A stretch of DNA of 64,000 nucleotides from Kurthia gibsonii (GTDB taxonomy: Bacteria; Bacillota; Bacilli; Bacillales_A; Planococcaceae): NCBI RefSeq assembly GCF_006539985.1, contig NZ_BJOB01000004.1, positions 41,007-105,006 on the forward strand, written 5' to 3'. Of the stretch, positions 1 through 8,666 are shown piece after piece (within the stretch, counting starts at the first letter, position 1; the number at the start of each line of letters is the position of its first letter). The notes beneath the pieces were generated by a model. It made no database searches, was not told the origin of the DNA, and saw only the letters and a program-made list of their open reading frames with translations. The translations under genes and the position numbers were made by a program.

Positions 1-543
1 CCAACACCTTCGTTCCAAAAGATGAAGACGATTGTACCGCAATATCGTAAAGATGCTTGGACACAAGGATTAAAAGAATATGGTATTGAAGATGCGCAGC
101 TTGGTGAAATGTTAGGGGAATATTTTATTGAAGCGCGTAAAAGAAGTCCTTTTGTATATGAGGAAACGTTTGAAGTATTAGAGCAATTAAAAGGCAAATA
201 CCAATTAGTATTATTAACAAATGGTGCGCCAAGTCTACAAAATACAAAATTAGAAATCACACCTGAGTTAGTGCCATACTTCGATCATATTATTATTTCA
301 GGTGATTTTGGTAAAGGAAAGCCAGATGCTTCTATTTTTGAATATGTATTAGAAAAAGCCAATATTTCAGCAGGTGAGGGAATTATGGTTGGTGATAATT
401 TAATGACTGATATTTTAGGTTCATCACGTATTGGTATGAAGAATGTATGGATTAATCGCGAACATAAAGCACCTTCTGAGACGGTTATTCCTACATATGA
501 AATTCAGAACTTGCGCGAATTAAAAGCAATTATTGAAGCTTAA
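1..543 (+). CDS. HAD-superfamily hydrolase, 5' end outside window
   Basis: The reading frame is open from the first base, so the true start lies upstream and only the last 180 or so residues are seen. Visible HAD motifs are motif II (LLTNGAPS), the motif III lysine ([10 protein letters not shown]) and the motif IV acidic loop ([11 protein letters not shown]). The nucleophile motif DxDxT must lie outside the window. The sequence resembles the YsaA/YjjG-type phosphatases of subfamily IA. It faces serA and a class V aminotransferase, the first two steps of serine synthesis, so a phosphoserine phosphatase role is an attractive inference. Motifs alone do not fix the substrate. Confidence 0.85.
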   Translation, partial: PTPSFQKMKTIVPQYRKDAWTQGLKEYGIEDAQLGEMLGEYFIEARKRSPFVYEETFEVLEQLKGKYQLVLLTNGAPSLQNTKLEITPELVPYFDHIIISGDFGKGKPDASIFEYVLEKANISAGEGIMVGDNLMTDILGSSRIGMKNVWINREHKAPSETVIPTYEIQNLRELKAIIEA

Positions 544-602
544 TGGAAACTTTCTTTTTTGTGTCACGTTCTATAATGGCATGAGGAGGAATTGGAAGAA
601 AT

Positions 603-689
603 ATGAATCGAAGTCGTAAAAAGAAACGTATTGTCTTTGTGTCGTTGTTACTTACAATTGCAGTATGTCTATATAAAATGAAACAATAA
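603..689 (+). CDS. putative 28-residue basic single-span membrane peptide
   Basis: A short frame begins with a strongly basic N-terminus (MNRSRKKKR), continues with one hydrophobic stretch of about 15 residues, and ends in KMKQ. An AGGAGG-like site lies about 12 bases upstream, slightly far but usable. It sits just after the HAD gene on the same strand and is followed by a small hairpin. The layout (basic head, one membrane span) suits a genuine small membrane peptide, but at this length chance cannot be excluded. No family is recognised. Confidence 0.4.
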   Translation: MNRSRKKKRIVFVSLLLTIAVCLYKMKQ

Positions 690-696
690 AAGATGG

Positions 697-722
697 GGAT
701 TACGCTTATGTGTAATCCTCTT
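697..722 (+). terminator. weak hairpin terminator after the HAD/small-peptide genes
   Basis: GGATTAC and GTAATCC form a 7-bp stem around an 8-base loop, followed by a T-rich stretch (TCTTTAT). The stem is short, so termination may be partial. Confidence 0.4.
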
Positions 723-730
723 TATGATGG

Positions 731-765
731 CAAAAAAGAGGAGACGCATTAACGCGCCTCCTCTT
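731..765 (-). terminator. terminator of serA
   Basis: On the minus strand an AAGAGGAG.CGC stem closes on a short AT loop and runs into a run of six T. It lies about 20 bases beyond the serA stop codon. Confidence 0.8.
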
Positions 766-785
766 GTTACCTTTGTGAAAATGAT

Positions 786-2372
786 TTATAGTGTAATCGC
801 TTTTACTTCGAAAATATTTTTTTGTTGTTTTAAGAAGTCAACATGTTCAACTACGTGGTCAACTGAAAGTACCATGATGGCATCCCCACCTTCAATTGCA
901 CGTCCAACTTGCATCGTTGCGATATTAATATTTTGATCTGCAAGTAGTGTACCAACTAAACCGATTGCACCTGGTTTATCTGTATGTTTAATGAATAAGA
1001 TATGTCCTTCTGGATTAATATCTACATTATAGTCATCAATTTGTACAATACGTGCGCCAAGTCCAGCAAGTAGCGTACCTTTTACTTTATGTGTTGTATT
1101 GTTTGTTACTAACTCAACTGTAATTGAGTTTAAGAATGCTTTCGCACGCGTTGATTTATGCTCGTTAATTTTAATATCATTACGATCCGCTAGGTAACGT
1201 GCATTTACGTTATTTACGTGATTACCTAAGTTACGCGTTAAAATTCCTTTTACTGTATTATTCGTTAATGGACGAACATCGAAGTTTGCTAAATCACCAG
1301 AGTAATAGATATTGACTTCGTTAATTGGTTCGTCTGTTAAATGAGAAACTAATTTACCAATTTTATCGCCTAGTTCGAAGAATGGTTCTACTTTTGCGAC
1401 CATATCTTTAGGAACAGATGGCATGTTCACAGGATTTAAAACTGTACCATGTTTGAAGTAACTTAAAATATCGTTACTTACATCTACTGCAACGGACTCT
1501 TGTGCTTCAATTGTAGAAGCACCTAAGTGAGGAGTTGCAATGACTTGTGGCAAGTCTAATAATTTGTTTCCTACGAAAGGTTCTTCTTCCATTACGTCAA
1601 GCGCTGCGCCAGCTACTTTACCAGACTCGATTGCTGCATAAAGAGCTTCTTCATCAATGATTCCACCGCGTGCACAGTTGATGATACGTACGCCATCTTT
1701 CATAATATTAAAAATATTTTCGTTAATCATATGACGTGTAGAATCAAGTAATGGTGTGTGGACTGTGATGAAGTCAGCCACTTTTGCGACATCTTCTACA
1801 GAACCGTAATCAACACCCGCTTTTTCTGCCTTTTCAGCTGTTAAGAATGGGTCATAAGCGATGACGTTCATACGGTTACCTTTTGCGCGATGAGCCACTT
1901 CTTGACCAATACGACCAAAACCGACAACACCAAGTGTTTTATTCTTTAATTCAACACCAACGAATTTTTTACGATCCCAGCGACCTTCCATTAAAGATTG
2001 GTAAGCATGTGGGATATGACGAGCTAGCGCCATAATCATCGCTGTTGTATGTTCAGCAGCAGAGTTTGTATTACCATCTGGAGCGTTGACAACGATAATC
2101 CCTTTTTCTGTTGCAGCTTCTAAGTCGATATTATCGACACCAACACCAGCACGACCAATTAATTTCAAATTGTCGGCAGCTTTAATAATTTCGCGCGTTA
2201 CTTTCGTTTGAGAACGAACAAGTAATACGTCGAAGTCTTTGATGATTGCTTTTAGTTCTTCAGGTGCTAAACCTGTATTACTAACGATATTTAAATCTAA
2301 TTCTTGTTCTTGGCGAAGAGGGTAAATCCCATCTTCGCTTAGTGGATCGCTAATTAAAATATTAATTGCCAT
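786..2372 (-). CDS. serA: D-3-phosphoglycerate dehydrogenase
   Basis: Catalyses the first step of serine synthesis, NAD-dependent oxidation of 3-phosphoglycerate to 3-phosphohydroxypyruvate, in the cytoplasm. At 528 residues it is the long form: substrate and NAD domains with GFGRIG at 151-156, the catalytic Arg in NCARGG (R235), the acidic partner in DVMEEEP, the catalytic His in TPHLGAS (H282), then the intervening domain and a C-terminal ACT domain from about 457 for serine feedback. AAGGAG lies 8 bases before the ATG. Only two bases separate it from the upstream aminotransferase, so the two form one transcript under the serine T-box. It has its own terminator. Confidence 0.97.
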   Translation of the reverse strand: MAINILISDPLSEDGIYPLRQEQELDLNIVSNTGLAPEELKAIIKDFDVLLVRSQTKVTREIIKAADNLKLIGRAGVGVDNIDLEAATEKGIIVVNAPDGNTNSAAEHTTAMIMALARHIPHAYQSLMEGRWDRKKFVGVELKNKTLGVVGFGRIGQEVAHRAKGNRMNVIAYDPFLTAEKAEKAGVDYGSVEDVAKVADFITVHTPLLDSTRHMINENIFNIMKDGVRIINCARGGIIDEEALYAAIESGKVAGAALDVMEEEPFVGNKLLDLPQVIATPHLGASTIEAQESVAVDVSNDILSYFKHGTVLNPVNMPSVPKDMVAKVEPFFELGDKIGKLVSHLTDEPINEVNIYYSGDLANFDVRPLTNNTVKGILTRNLGNHVNNVNARYLADRNDIKINEHKSTRAKAFLNSITVELVTNNTTHKVKGTLLAGLGARIVQIDDYNVDINPEGHILFIKHTDKPGAIGLVGTLLADQNINIATMQVGRAIEGGDAIMVLSVDHVVEHVDFLKQQKNIFEVKAITL

Positions 2373-2374
2373 GA

Positions 2375-3553
2375 TTATTTCGCTCCTTCTAGTTCGCGTT
2401 GTTGTGTTTGTTCAAGATATACTTGCTGTGCAGCAGCTACACCGGCACCTAACTGAATTTTCTTACCTACTTTTACTAATGCAATTTCCATTGCAGCTAA
2501 ATATTGAAGTACGTCAGTTGGTGCGCAGTAACCCATGTGACCAACGCGGAAAATTTTGCCCTTTAATTCAGCTTGTCCACCAGCAACTGTTAGATTGAAA
2601 CTTCCTTTGATTTCTTTACGGAATGCTTCTGCATCGAAATCAGTTGGTTTTAAAGATGTTACAGTTGGAGAACCATCTTCATCTTTTGTGAATAGCGGAA
2701 CATCTAGTGCTTTGAAAGCAGCACGTGTCATATCACGCATTAAGCGGTGACGTGCATAGACATTTTCAAGACCTTCTGTTTCTAAGTTTTCAAGAACTTG
2801 CTCTAAGCCGAATAGTAAAGATAGAGCAGGTGTAAATGGTGTCGTATCTTTTGCTAAGTTATCGCGATATTTTGTTAAGTCTAAGTAGAAACCGCGTTTT
2901 GGATTTGATTCAATCACTTTCCAAGCGCGTTCGCTTGCAGCGATAAAGCCAAGACCAGCTGGTAACATTAATGCTTTTTGAGCACCTGTTACAACAATAT
3001 CTAATCCCCACTCATCCATCTTCGTTTCAACGCCTGCCATACAAGATACGCCATCAACGATGACAAGTGCTTCAGATACTTCATGTACAGCCTGTGCTAA
3101 ACGACCAACAGGATTCAAGACACCTGTAGATGTTTCACAGTAAGTAGAAAATACGGCTTTAATTTCTGGGTTTGCTTGAACATGTGCTTTTACAGCTTCT
3201 GGGTCAAGTGCTGTACCCCATTCAACGTGGAACTCTTCTACGTCGATTTGGTATGCTTCACAAATTTTTGTGAAACGGTTTCCGAATACACCAGTTGCAA
3301 CGACAAGTACCTTGTCACCTGGATGTACAACATTGACGATTGCAGCTTCTAAACAAGAAGTACCGCTACCTGTTAGCATCATGACATCTTGCTCTGTTCC
3401 GAATACTTTTTTCAGTTTTGGCTTAATATTTTGAATCATCTGACTAGTTTCGTTACCACGGTGCCCGATCATCGGTTTTGTCATCGCTCTCTCTACACTC
3501 GGTGGGATTGGTGTTGGTCCTGGAATACGTAATAATTGATAATCTGTTAACAT
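2375..3553 (-). CDS. class V aminotransferase (serine-pyruvate / alanine-glyoxylate type)
   Basis: PLP-dependent class V enzyme of 392 residues. The PLP lysine is in VTGAQKALMLP, and the N-terminus RIPGPTPIPP is typical of alanine-glyoxylate aminotransferases and PucG-like proteins. I start it at the ATG at 3553 (MLTDYQ), preceded by AAAGGGG. The frame stays open 30 codons further, but that part is the T-box terminator and makes no sense as protein. It is the first gene after a serine T-box and is joined to serA, and no serC lies between trpP and hit, where B. subtilis has it. I infer that it supplies the phosphoserine aminotransferase step, as related class V enzymes do in some other lineages. 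Confidence 0.9.
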   Translation of the reverse strand: MLTDYQLLRIPGPTPIPPSVERAMTKPMIGHRGNETSQMIQNIKPKLKKVFGTEQDVMMLTGSGTSCLEAAIVNVVHPGDKVLVVATGVFGNRFTKICEAYQIDVEEFHVEWGTALDPEAVKAHVQANPEIKAVFSTYCETSTGVLNPVGRLAQAVHEVSEALVIVDGVSCMAGVETKMDEWGLDIVVTGAQKALMLPAGLGFIAASERAWKVIESNPKRGFYLDLTKYRDNLAKDTTPFTPALSLLFGLEQVLENLETEGLENVYARHRLMRDMTRAAFKALDVPLFTKDEDGSPTVTSLKPTDFDAEAFRKEIKGSFNLTVAGGQAELKGKIFRVGHMGYCAPTDVLQYLAAMEIALVKVGKKIQLGAGVAAAQQVYLEQTQQRELEGAK

Positions 3554-3590
3554 AATGAAATTTCCCCTTTCGTTTTTGAAAAAATAAAAA

Positions 3591-3872
3591 GCCTTCCATC
3601 CCTGCAAAAAAATTGCAAGGGACGAAAGGCTAAATGTATACATTTAGTAACGCGGTACCACCCTAATTTACTGTCCATACAAAGAGGACAGTCTTATCTA
3701 TATGCGTAACGTGCATGTGCCGGGTAAACCTACTTTTGGATGTTCAGAATACCTATTCAGAAGTGGAACTTATGCATGAAATCGCTGATTTGCACCGACC
3801 ATCAGCTCGCTGTGGGATTTTCAAAAATCATAAGCATGTCTTCGTCATCATATTTGTGCGTGATTTGAATTT
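3591..3872 (-). promoter_or_regulatory. T-box leader, serine-specific (UCC specifier)
   Basis: The minus strand carries the canonical T-box sequence AGGGTGGTACCGCG (3664-3651), followed by a strong terminator (stem 3630-3591, GC-rich base and a T run). Upstream, stem I can be drawn: GAAG (3843-3840) pairs with CTTC (3763-3760), and CTTATG (3834-3829) pairs with CATAAG (3774-3769). They enclose an internal loop whose 3' side is TTCCA, which contains the serine codon TCC at 3767-3765. Uncharged tRNA-Ser would stabilise the antiterminator and switch on the aminotransferase-serA operon. Confidence 0.93.
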
Positions 3873-3878
3873 AAATCT

Positions 3879-3907
3879 ATATTAAAGCTAATGTTAAGTA
3901 ATGTCAA
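3879..3907 (-). promoter_or_regulatory. sigma-A promoter of the serine operon
   Basis: TTGACA (3907-3902), a 17-base spacer and TATAAT-like TAATAT (3884-3879) lie just upstream of the T-box leader. Transcription would begin near 3872. Confidence 0.85.
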
Positions 3908-4218
3908 CGATAATTTAAAAAAATATTAAAAATAACCTTTTTTAAGACCTTTAAAAAGAATTAAAACGAACATTTTTAATTATTAATCATTTAAATGTTC
4001 GTTCTTTTAGAGAGGACAATGAAAGCTTTGAAATTGTATCAGAGAGTAAAAGTAAAACGCTTACAATATTGAAGGTGTAAGGTTTAGGGGTTTCCGTAAA
4101 CATTAAAAGTTCTTATCCATTAGTGTAGTAAAGTGTTAAAATACGTTTTTTTCATTCGTATAAATGTTCGTAACAAAAAGAAATAAAGGACTTTTCAGAT
4201 TTTTCACGAATATTAATA
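3908..4218. other. intergenic stretch with one inverted repeat
   Basis: No gene is seen here. AACGAACATTT (3965-3975) and AAATGTTCGTT (3993-4003) form an 11-bp inverted repeat with a 17-base AT-rich loop, followed by CTTTT. A third partial copy of the arm (AAATGTTCGT) lies near 4163. It could be an operator pair or a terminator, and the arms do not fit the LexA spacing. The rest is AT-rich without recognisable features. Confidence 0.4.
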
Positions 4219-4234
4219 ATGAATGATCATTCAT
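4219..4234. promoter_or_regulatory. FadR-like (TetR-type) operator
   Basis: ATGAATGATCATTCAT is a perfect 16-bp palindrome 18 bases before the start of an enoyl-CoA hydratase gene. It closely matches the operator half-site TGAATGA described for the Bacillus fatty-acid-degradation repressor FadR. Site and gene function agree, so control by acyl-CoA levels is likely, but the regulator gene is not in the window. Confidence 0.75.
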
Positions 4235-4252
4235 AATATAAGGGGTGTCCAT

Positions 4253-5029
4253 ATGACAGAAAAAACAATTCTTTTTGAACAGGTAGGGCGTGTTGCAACG
4301 ATTACATTGAATCGACCAACGTCGATGAATGCAATTAATTTAGAAATGATGAAAGAGTTAGGCGATTGTTTTGAGGAGCTTCATCATCAACATGAAATTC
4401 AAGTCGTTATTTTAAAGGGACAGGGAAAGGCCTTTTCATCAGGTGGAGATATTAAAGGAATGATTCAAGGTGATTTAGATTTGGAAGAAGCTATGACGCT
4501 TGTAGCGCGTTATACGCGTTTATTATATACATTACCGAAGATTGTCATTGCTCAAGTCCACGGGGCAGCAGCAGGGCTTGGATTGAGTACGGCGCTCGCA
4601 GCAGATTATGTCATCGCTGAAGAAACAGCTAAAATTGCGATGAACTTCATTGGTATTGGGTTAATTCCAGATGGTGGTGGGCATTTCTTCATGCAGGAGC
4701 GTTTAGGCAATGTGAAAGCAAAGCAAGCTATTTGGGTAGGAGAGGTTATGAGCGGTACAAAAGCACAGAAAATTGGTCTTGTGGATGAAATTGTAGCAGA
4801 GGGTGCTGTGGATGAATTTGTACAATCTATGGTGCAACGTTTTTCGCATGCGCCATTAAAAGCGATGATTGAGACGAAAAAGGTTCTAAATGAACGCCGC
4901 TTACCAGAGCTCGAATCGGTTTTGTTGAAAGAGACAGAAGGTCAGAAGAAAATGCGAGATACAAAAGATCATATGGAAGGTATTCGCGCATTTGTAGAGA
5001 AGCGTAAACCAAACTTTAAAGGGGAGTAG
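4253..5029 (+). CDS. enoyl-CoA hydratase/isomerase family protein
   Basis: Crotonase-fold protein of 258 residues, the usual size. It shows the oxyanion-hole segments SSGGDIKGM and HGAAAGLGLSTALAAD and the family turn GLIPDGGG. The start is the ATG at 4253, five to seven bases after AAGGGG. The ten codons upstream run through the operator and have no ribosome site. The likely role is hydration of enoyl-CoA in fatty-acid oxidation, in line with the FadR-like palindrome upstream. It is a single gene ending in a hairpin terminator. Sequence motifs do not separate hydratase from isomerase activity. Confidence 0.9.
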   Translation: MTEKTILFEQVGRVATITLNRPTSMNAINLEMMKELGDCFEELHHQHEIQVVILKGQGKAFSSGGDIKGMIQGDLDLEEAMTLVARYTRLLYTLPKIVIAQVHGAAAGLGLSTALAADYVIAEETAKIAMNFIGIGLIPDGGGHFFMQERLGNVKAKQAIWVGEVMSGTKAQKIGLVDEIVAEGAVDEFVQSMVQRFSHAPLKAMIETKKVLNERRLPELESVLLKETEGQKKMRDTKDHMEGIRAFVEKRKPNFKGE

Positions 5030-5035
5030 AAAAGA

Positions 5036-5079
5036 GTAGGAATACCACACATATTTGTGGTTTCCTAGTCTTTATTTTT
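5036..5079. terminator. bidirectional terminator between convergent genes
   Basis: TAGGAA.ACCACA pairs with TGTGGT.TTCCTA around a short AT loop, followed on the plus strand by CTTTATTTTT. It serves the enoyl-CoA hydratase gene and overlaps the end of the opposing small gene. Confidence 0.7.
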
Positions 5080-5260
5080 ACGAATGGAAAAGGATGAGTT
5101 TTCCTTCTGAATTGACTAAGCGATGTGTAGCTTCACTTAATTCAAGTGAGGCGATTTTTTCAGCACCCGCTGTTTTGGCTTCATGATCGTTTTCAAATTC
5201 CCAATCTTCATCTAAAATAACTTCCCCAGTTGGTTGAAAAGCAGTAAAGCGAAATTTCAT
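5078..5260 (-). CDS. small conserved-type acidic protein, YhzC-like
   Basis: A 60-residue soluble protein beginning MKFRFTAFQPTGEVILDEDW, with no signal peptide or membrane span. AAAAGGGGTG lies 7 bases before the ATG, so translation is well supported. It looks like the short YhzC-type proteins of Bacillus that sit in this neighbourhood, but no biochemical role is known to me. A near-perfect palindrome of the FadR type lies 22 bases upstream, so it may share control with the enoyl-CoA hydratase gene it faces. Confidence 0.75.
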   Translation of the reverse strand: MKFRFTAFQPTGEVILDEDWEFENDHEAKTAGAEKIASLELSEATHRLVNSEGKLILFHS

Positions 5261-5281
5261 TATAAAGCACCCCTTTTTAAA

Positions 5282-5303
5282 ATAATGAATACTTATTCAT
5301 TAT
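5282..5303. promoter_or_regulatory. second FadR-like palindrome
   Basis: ATAATGAATA-CT-TATTCATTAT is a 22-bp near-perfect palindrome sharing the ATGAAT...ATTCAT arms with the site at 4219. On the minus strand it overlaps the likely -10 region of the 60-residue gene. Confidence 0.6.
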
Positions 5304-5418
5304 AATATGAAATACTAAAAACTTTCTAGGGATAACTATGCTTTTCAAGGAATAGATAAAAAAAGTATGTACTATGATGAAATCGAATGGATTTAAAATA
5401 CTTTCTTTTTTACCAAAG

Positions 5419-5427
5419 TGGTACAAT
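5419..5427 (+). promoter_or_regulatory. extended -10 promoter element for yhaM
   Basis: TGGTACAAT is an extended -10 (TGn plus TACAAT) about 70 bases before the yhaM start. No good -35 is visible, as expected for an extended -10 promoter. Confidence 0.45.
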
Positions 5428-5496
5428 AAATGTTATGTAAGTATCATATTGAAGCGTTTTTTAAAATACTTCAGAGGAAAGGAGATTGATTAAGAG

Positions 5497-6435
5497 ATGG
5501 AAGGAATTGCAACATTACGTGTTGGCGAAGCCGTCAACCAATATTTATTAATCAAACAAGCAACGAAGGGTGTTACAACAATGGGGAAACCATTTATGAC
5601 CCTTATTTTGCAAGATAAGAGTGGCAGTATTGAATCGAAATTATGGGATGCAGGTGATGAACAAGTTCAAATGTATCCAGCAGGTGGTATTGTGCATATT
5701 AGTGGAGAAATTCAAGATTACAGAGGGAAGTTACAGTTACGCATTAAACAAATACGACCTGTAAAAGAAGGCGAACCAATTCAGGTGTCGGACCTTGTTC
5801 AATCTTCTGATACACCAAAAGAACAATTGTATGAGGAGTTACAATCTTATTTATTCGATATTCACAATCCAGCGATTAATCGTATTACAAGACAATTAGT
5901 GAAAAAGCATGAGATTGCGTTTATGACATATCCAGCTGCGACAAAGAATCATCACGACTATGCATCGGGGTTAATTGATCACGTAACGTCAATGTTACGT
6001 CTAGGAAAGGCAATTGCAGATTTATACCCAACAATTAATCGAGATTTATTATATGCAGGGATTATTTTACATGATATCGGTAAAGTAGTAGAGCTATCAG
6101 GACCTGTTTCAACTGTTTATACAGTGAAGGGGAATTTACTGGGACATATTACAATTATGGTGTCTGAAATTGAAGTGATTGCAGAGGAACTTGGGATTGA
6201 AGGGGAGGAAGTAATGCTACTTCAACATATGGTGTTATCACATCATGGTAAAGAAGAGTGGGGTAGCCCGAAAAAACCAATGATTCAAGAAGCGGAGATT
6301 TTACATTATATTGATAATATTGATGCGAAGATGAATATGTTAAAACGCGCATTATCAAAAACAGAAGCAGGGGAATTTACAGAGCGTCTGTTTGCTCTTG
6401 ATAATCGTGCTTTCTACAAACCAACAATTGAATAA
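5497..6435 (+). CDS. yhaM: 3'-5' exoribonuclease YhaM
   Basis: 312 residues, against 314 in B. subtilis. The N-terminal OB-fold nucleic-acid-binding domain spans roughly residues 1-90 ([13 protein letters not shown]). The metal-dependent HD domain follows ([10 protein letters not shown], then LHDIGKV and [10 protein letters not shown]). It degrades single-stranded RNA and DNA from the 3' end in the cytoplasm. AAAGGAG lies upstream of the ATG. It faces prsA tail to tail, as in B. subtilis, and shares a terminator with it. Confidence 0.95.
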   Translation: MEGIATLRVGEAVNQYLLIKQATKGVTTMGKPFMTLILQDKSGSIESKLWDAGDEQVQMYPAGGIVHISGEIQDYRGKLQLRIKQIRPVKEGEPIQVSDLVQSSDTPKEQLYEELQSYLFDIHNPAINRITRQLVKKHEIAFMTYPAATKNHHDYASGLIDHVTSMLRLGKAIADLYPTINRDLLYAGIILHDIGKVVELSGPVSTVYTVKGNLLGHITIMVSEIEVIAEELGIEGEEVMLLQHMVLSHHGKEEWGSPKKPMIQEAEILHYIDNIDAKMNMLKRALSKTEAGEFTERLFALDNRAFYKPTIE

Positions 6436-6437
6436 AT

Positions 6438-6480
6438 AAAAAAGCATGAGGAGAATCATAATTCTCCATCATGCTTTTTC
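6438..6480. terminator. bidirectional terminator, yhaM/prsA
   Basis: AAAAAGCATGA..AGAAT and ATTCT..TCATGCTTTTT form a long stem with T runs on both strands, between the convergent stops of yhaM and prsA. Confidence 0.85.
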
Positions 6481-6485
6481 TTTAC

Positions 6486-7382
6486 TTATTTAGAAGAACC
6501 TAAGAATGAAGATAGAGCGTCTTTTAAATCTTTATCTTTGATTTTAATATCAGCATCTTTCATTAACTTAGCAATTTTTTCTTGTAGTTTTGTAGAGTTT
6601 GGATCTTCAGCTTTTGCTTTCTTAAGAGCAAGTGTTTGTTTGATTGCATCTTTTTCATCATCAAATGATTTACTTACTTCTTTCACACGTGTATCTTCTA
6701 ATTTAATGATATGGTAGCCATAGCTTGATTTTACTGGCTCAGAAATTTCACCTTTTTTCATTACATAAGCAGCATCAGTGAATTCTTGTACCATTTGATC
6801 TGGACCGAACCAACCAAGTTCGCCGCCTTTAGATGCTGTACCTTGGTCTGTTGAGTTTTTCTTTGCAAGTTCAGCAAATTTCTTTGAATCTTTTTTTAAT
6901 TCAGCTTCGATTTTCTTCGCTTCTTTTTCATCTGCTACTAAGATATGGCTCGCTTTTAATTCTTTCTTTGTGCGATCATAATATTCTTTCGCTTCTTTAT
7001 CAGAGATTTTGATGCCGTCTGTTTGTGCTTTCTCTTGTAGAAGGTTCAGTTTAAGGTAGCGTTTGAATTTATCTTCTGTCATACCTTGAGACGCTAAGTA
7101 AGTTTTTAAATCTTGGCCTTGTGCTTCGATTTGTTCCTTTTGTTCTTTGTAACGTGTGTCTACTTCTTTATCAGATACTTTGTATTTGTTTTCAAGTACT
7201 TTTTCAATCATGATTAATTGAAGTGCTTGATCGCCCGCAGTTTCTTTTAGTTCTTTATAAAGTTGTTCTTGTGTTACATCGCCAACTTTAGAAGTGACTA
7301 CCTTCTCGTCACCTGAATTACCACAAGCAGCTAAACCTAGTACTGAAGCCGCAAGTGTCAATGTTAATACTGTCTTTTTCAT
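6486..7382 (-). CDS. prsA: PrsA foldase lipoprotein (parvulin-type peptidyl-prolyl isomerase)
   Basis: Membrane-anchored chaperone that folds exported proteins at the membrane-wall interface. The signal peptide MKKTVLTLTLAASVLGLAAC ends in a lipobox with Cys20 as the lipidated residue. A chaperone domain flanks the central parvulin domain at about 143-235 (LKASHILVAD ... SYGYHIIKLED). Its 298 residues are close to the B. subtilis length. The frame extends 18 bases to a TTG inside the GGGAGAG ribosome site, so the ATG at 7382 is preferred. Lgt, which would lipidate it, is encoded at 42178. Confidence 0.96.
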   Translation of the reverse strand: MKKTVLTLTLAASVLGLAACGNSGDEKVVTSKVGDVTQEQLYKELKETAGDQALQLIMIEKVLENKYKVSDKEVDTRYKEQKEQIEAQGQDLKTYLASQGMTEDKFKRYLKLNLLQEKAQTDGIKISDKEAKEYYDRTKKELKASHILVADEKEAKKIEAELKKDSKKFAELAKKNSTDQGTASKGGELGWFGPDQMVQEFTDAAYVMKKGEISEPVKSSYGYHIIKLEDTRVKEVSKSFDDEKDAIKQTLALKKAKAEDPNSTKLQEKIAKLMKDADIKIKDKDLKDALSSFLGSSK

Positions 7383-7569
7383 TATTAAATTCTCTCCCAA
7401 CCTAATATCTCTTTAAGCCTAATAAACCATTGCTTTTGTAACTATACCATAGAACGATAAAAAAATAAAAAGGTTGCCTATACAACGATATGAAAAAAAT
7501 ACATATTTTACTATATTATTTTTTAAAAAAATATTTATCTGCTTTTTACACTAAAAATATGCAAATAAA

Positions 7570-7601
7570 AACAGAACCAGCGACGTTCGCTGCTCCTGTT
7601 T
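7570..7601 (-). terminator. terminator of the small membrane-gene pair
   Basis: AACAG...CAGCGA-CGT-TCGCTG...CTGTT forms a stem with a symmetric internal loop. On the minus strand it runs into TTTTTATTTG. It lies about 45 bases after the stop at 7645. Confidence 0.6.
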
Positions 7602-7644
7602 ATAATCTAAGTATAAAATATACGTTTTAAGATAGAAGTGAGGC

Positions 7645-7827
7645 TTAAATTGAATAGTAGGTCTTTAAATATAAAGAAACTAATAAAATCGTGATTAAGA
7701 TATTGATTGTTCTGTATACCGTTGGTTGTTTTTCTTCTGGAATTTCTTTTCTGGCGCATAGAGCATATGTCATGCGATTGATCTGGAATAAGTAAAAAAC
7801 CGCAAATAAAATGACGATTATAATCAA
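7645..7827 (-). CDS. small two-span membrane protein, YhaK-position
   Basis: 60 residues: a hydrophobic N-terminal stretch (MIIIVILFAVFYLF), a short polar loop with ALCARKEIPEEKQP, and a second hydrophobic stretch. The start is TTG, seven bases after AAGGGGG. It lies between prsA and a DUF3267-type gene, the place held by yhaK in B. subtilis. A longer overlapping frame (7607-7867) is less convincing because it has neither this ribosome site nor membrane character. The function is unknown. Confidence 0.6.
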   Translation of the reverse strand: MIIIVILFAVFYLFQINRMTYALCARKEIPEEKQPTVYRTINILITILLVSLYLKTYYSI

Positions 7828-7875
7828 GACCGTTCCCCCTTCCTATCATACACTTCAAGCATATCAAATGAACTG

Positions 7876-8439
7876 TTATGCTGACAAGTTTGTTCGCGTA
7901 TTTGTATAAGGAACTAATATTTCAAAACCTTTATCTGTTTCTTCGACCAATGCTTTTTTAGGTGTCTTTAATAAATGTTTCGCATATAACAAGTCAATAA
8001 GACAAAGTCCACTATGATAAGCGAGTAGAATCGTAAAGTAGTGGCGGAAACTTGGTAATGTGATAGCACCTATAATAAAGATCGAGTTAATAATAATAAA
8101 AGGCATTATAAGTGAAATCAAATAGCGTGATTTCATAATTGGTTCATGAATTCGCATATTTAAAAGGGGAATAATCCCGAATTTTCTTTCGACTGAAAAG
8201 CGTAGTCGATTGCGATAACGTGCAATCGGCATAAAATGTAATAATTTATGCAAAGGGTATGTCAATAATAAAACGAGTAAAAACCATGAAAATCGTTGAT
8301 CAGACATAGGACCGTGACGAAAGACATTAATTGAAATATAGAAAAACGAAAAAACAATAAAAACGAAAATCATCGAAAATAGAAAAATACGATCATGTCC
8401 GTATTGTTTTTGCACATTAATAGTTTTCCAACAATGCAC
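7876..8439 (-). CDS. DUF3267-type membrane protein, YhaJ-position
   Basis: About 187 residues with four hydrophobic spans (near 20-40, 55-70, 110-135 and 135-155) and a conserved-looking start HCWKTINVQKQYG. The second span ends in HKLLH, the position where DUF3267 putative zincin peptidases have HExxH. The glutamate is replaced by lysine, so peptidase activity is doubtful. I take the GTG at 8439, nine bases after GGAG. The ATG at 8454 has no ribosome site. The place between prsA and hpr matches yhaJ of B. subtilis. Its function is not established. Confidence 0.7.
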   Translation of the reverse strand: MHCWKTINVQKQYGHDRIFLFSMIFVFIVFSFFYISINVFRHGPMSDQRFSWFLLVLLLTYPLHKLLHFMPIARYRNRLRFSVERKFGIIPLLNMRIHEPIMKSRYLISLIMPFIIINSIFIIGAITLPSFRHYFTILLAYHSGLCLIDLLYAKHLLKTPKKALVEETDKGFEILVPYTNTRTNLSA

Positions 8440-8454
8440 TGTAAGCATCTCCAT

Positions 8455-8623
8455 TCATTCATAACTGAAGGGCTTCCAAGTAGTAGTCCTTCCTTTGTAC
8501 AGCGACGTTCCCAAAACAGGGAATAAAAATCGTCGATACATAACATAAGTCTTTTTAATGACAAAAGCAAGTACTTTTTTTAGTATGAATTTAAGAGAAC
8601 GCTTACAATGTGATGGTATCAAT
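8455..8623 (-). other. leader region upstream of the DUF3267 gene
   Basis: No gene is seen. On the minus strand TTGTCA near 8562, with TATGTA 16 bases further on, is a possible promoter. An imperfect GAAGG/CCTTC pair lies near 8468-8493. The short frames here are shadows. Confidence 0.3.
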
Positions 8624-8659
8624 AAATCCTCTCCAATAAAGAAATTGAAGAGGATTTTT
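8624..8659 (-). terminator. terminator of hpr
   Basis: AAATCCTCT.CAAT and ATTG.AGAGGATTT form a 13-bp stem with a 6-base loop, eight bases beyond the hpr stop codon. T-rich sequence follows on both strands. Confidence 0.8.
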
Positions 8660-8666
8660 GATTATG

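Noticed and set aside
724..936. 70-residue plus-strand frame over the end of serA
   Set aside because: It runs over the serA terminator and antisense to serA, has no ribosome site, and reads as low-quality protein.
3554..3643. N-terminal extension of the class V aminotransferase
   Set aside because: These 30 codons lie in the T-box terminator. The ribosome site and family start fit the ATG at 3553.
3965..4003. LexA box
   Set aside because: The arms contain CGAAC and GTTCG but are 23 bases apart, whereas LexA needs four.
7607..7867. 86-residue minus-strand frame overlapping the small membrane gene
   Set aside because: It has no ribosome site, and its composition is not protein-like. The 60-residue frame in the other phase has AAGGGGG and two membrane spans.
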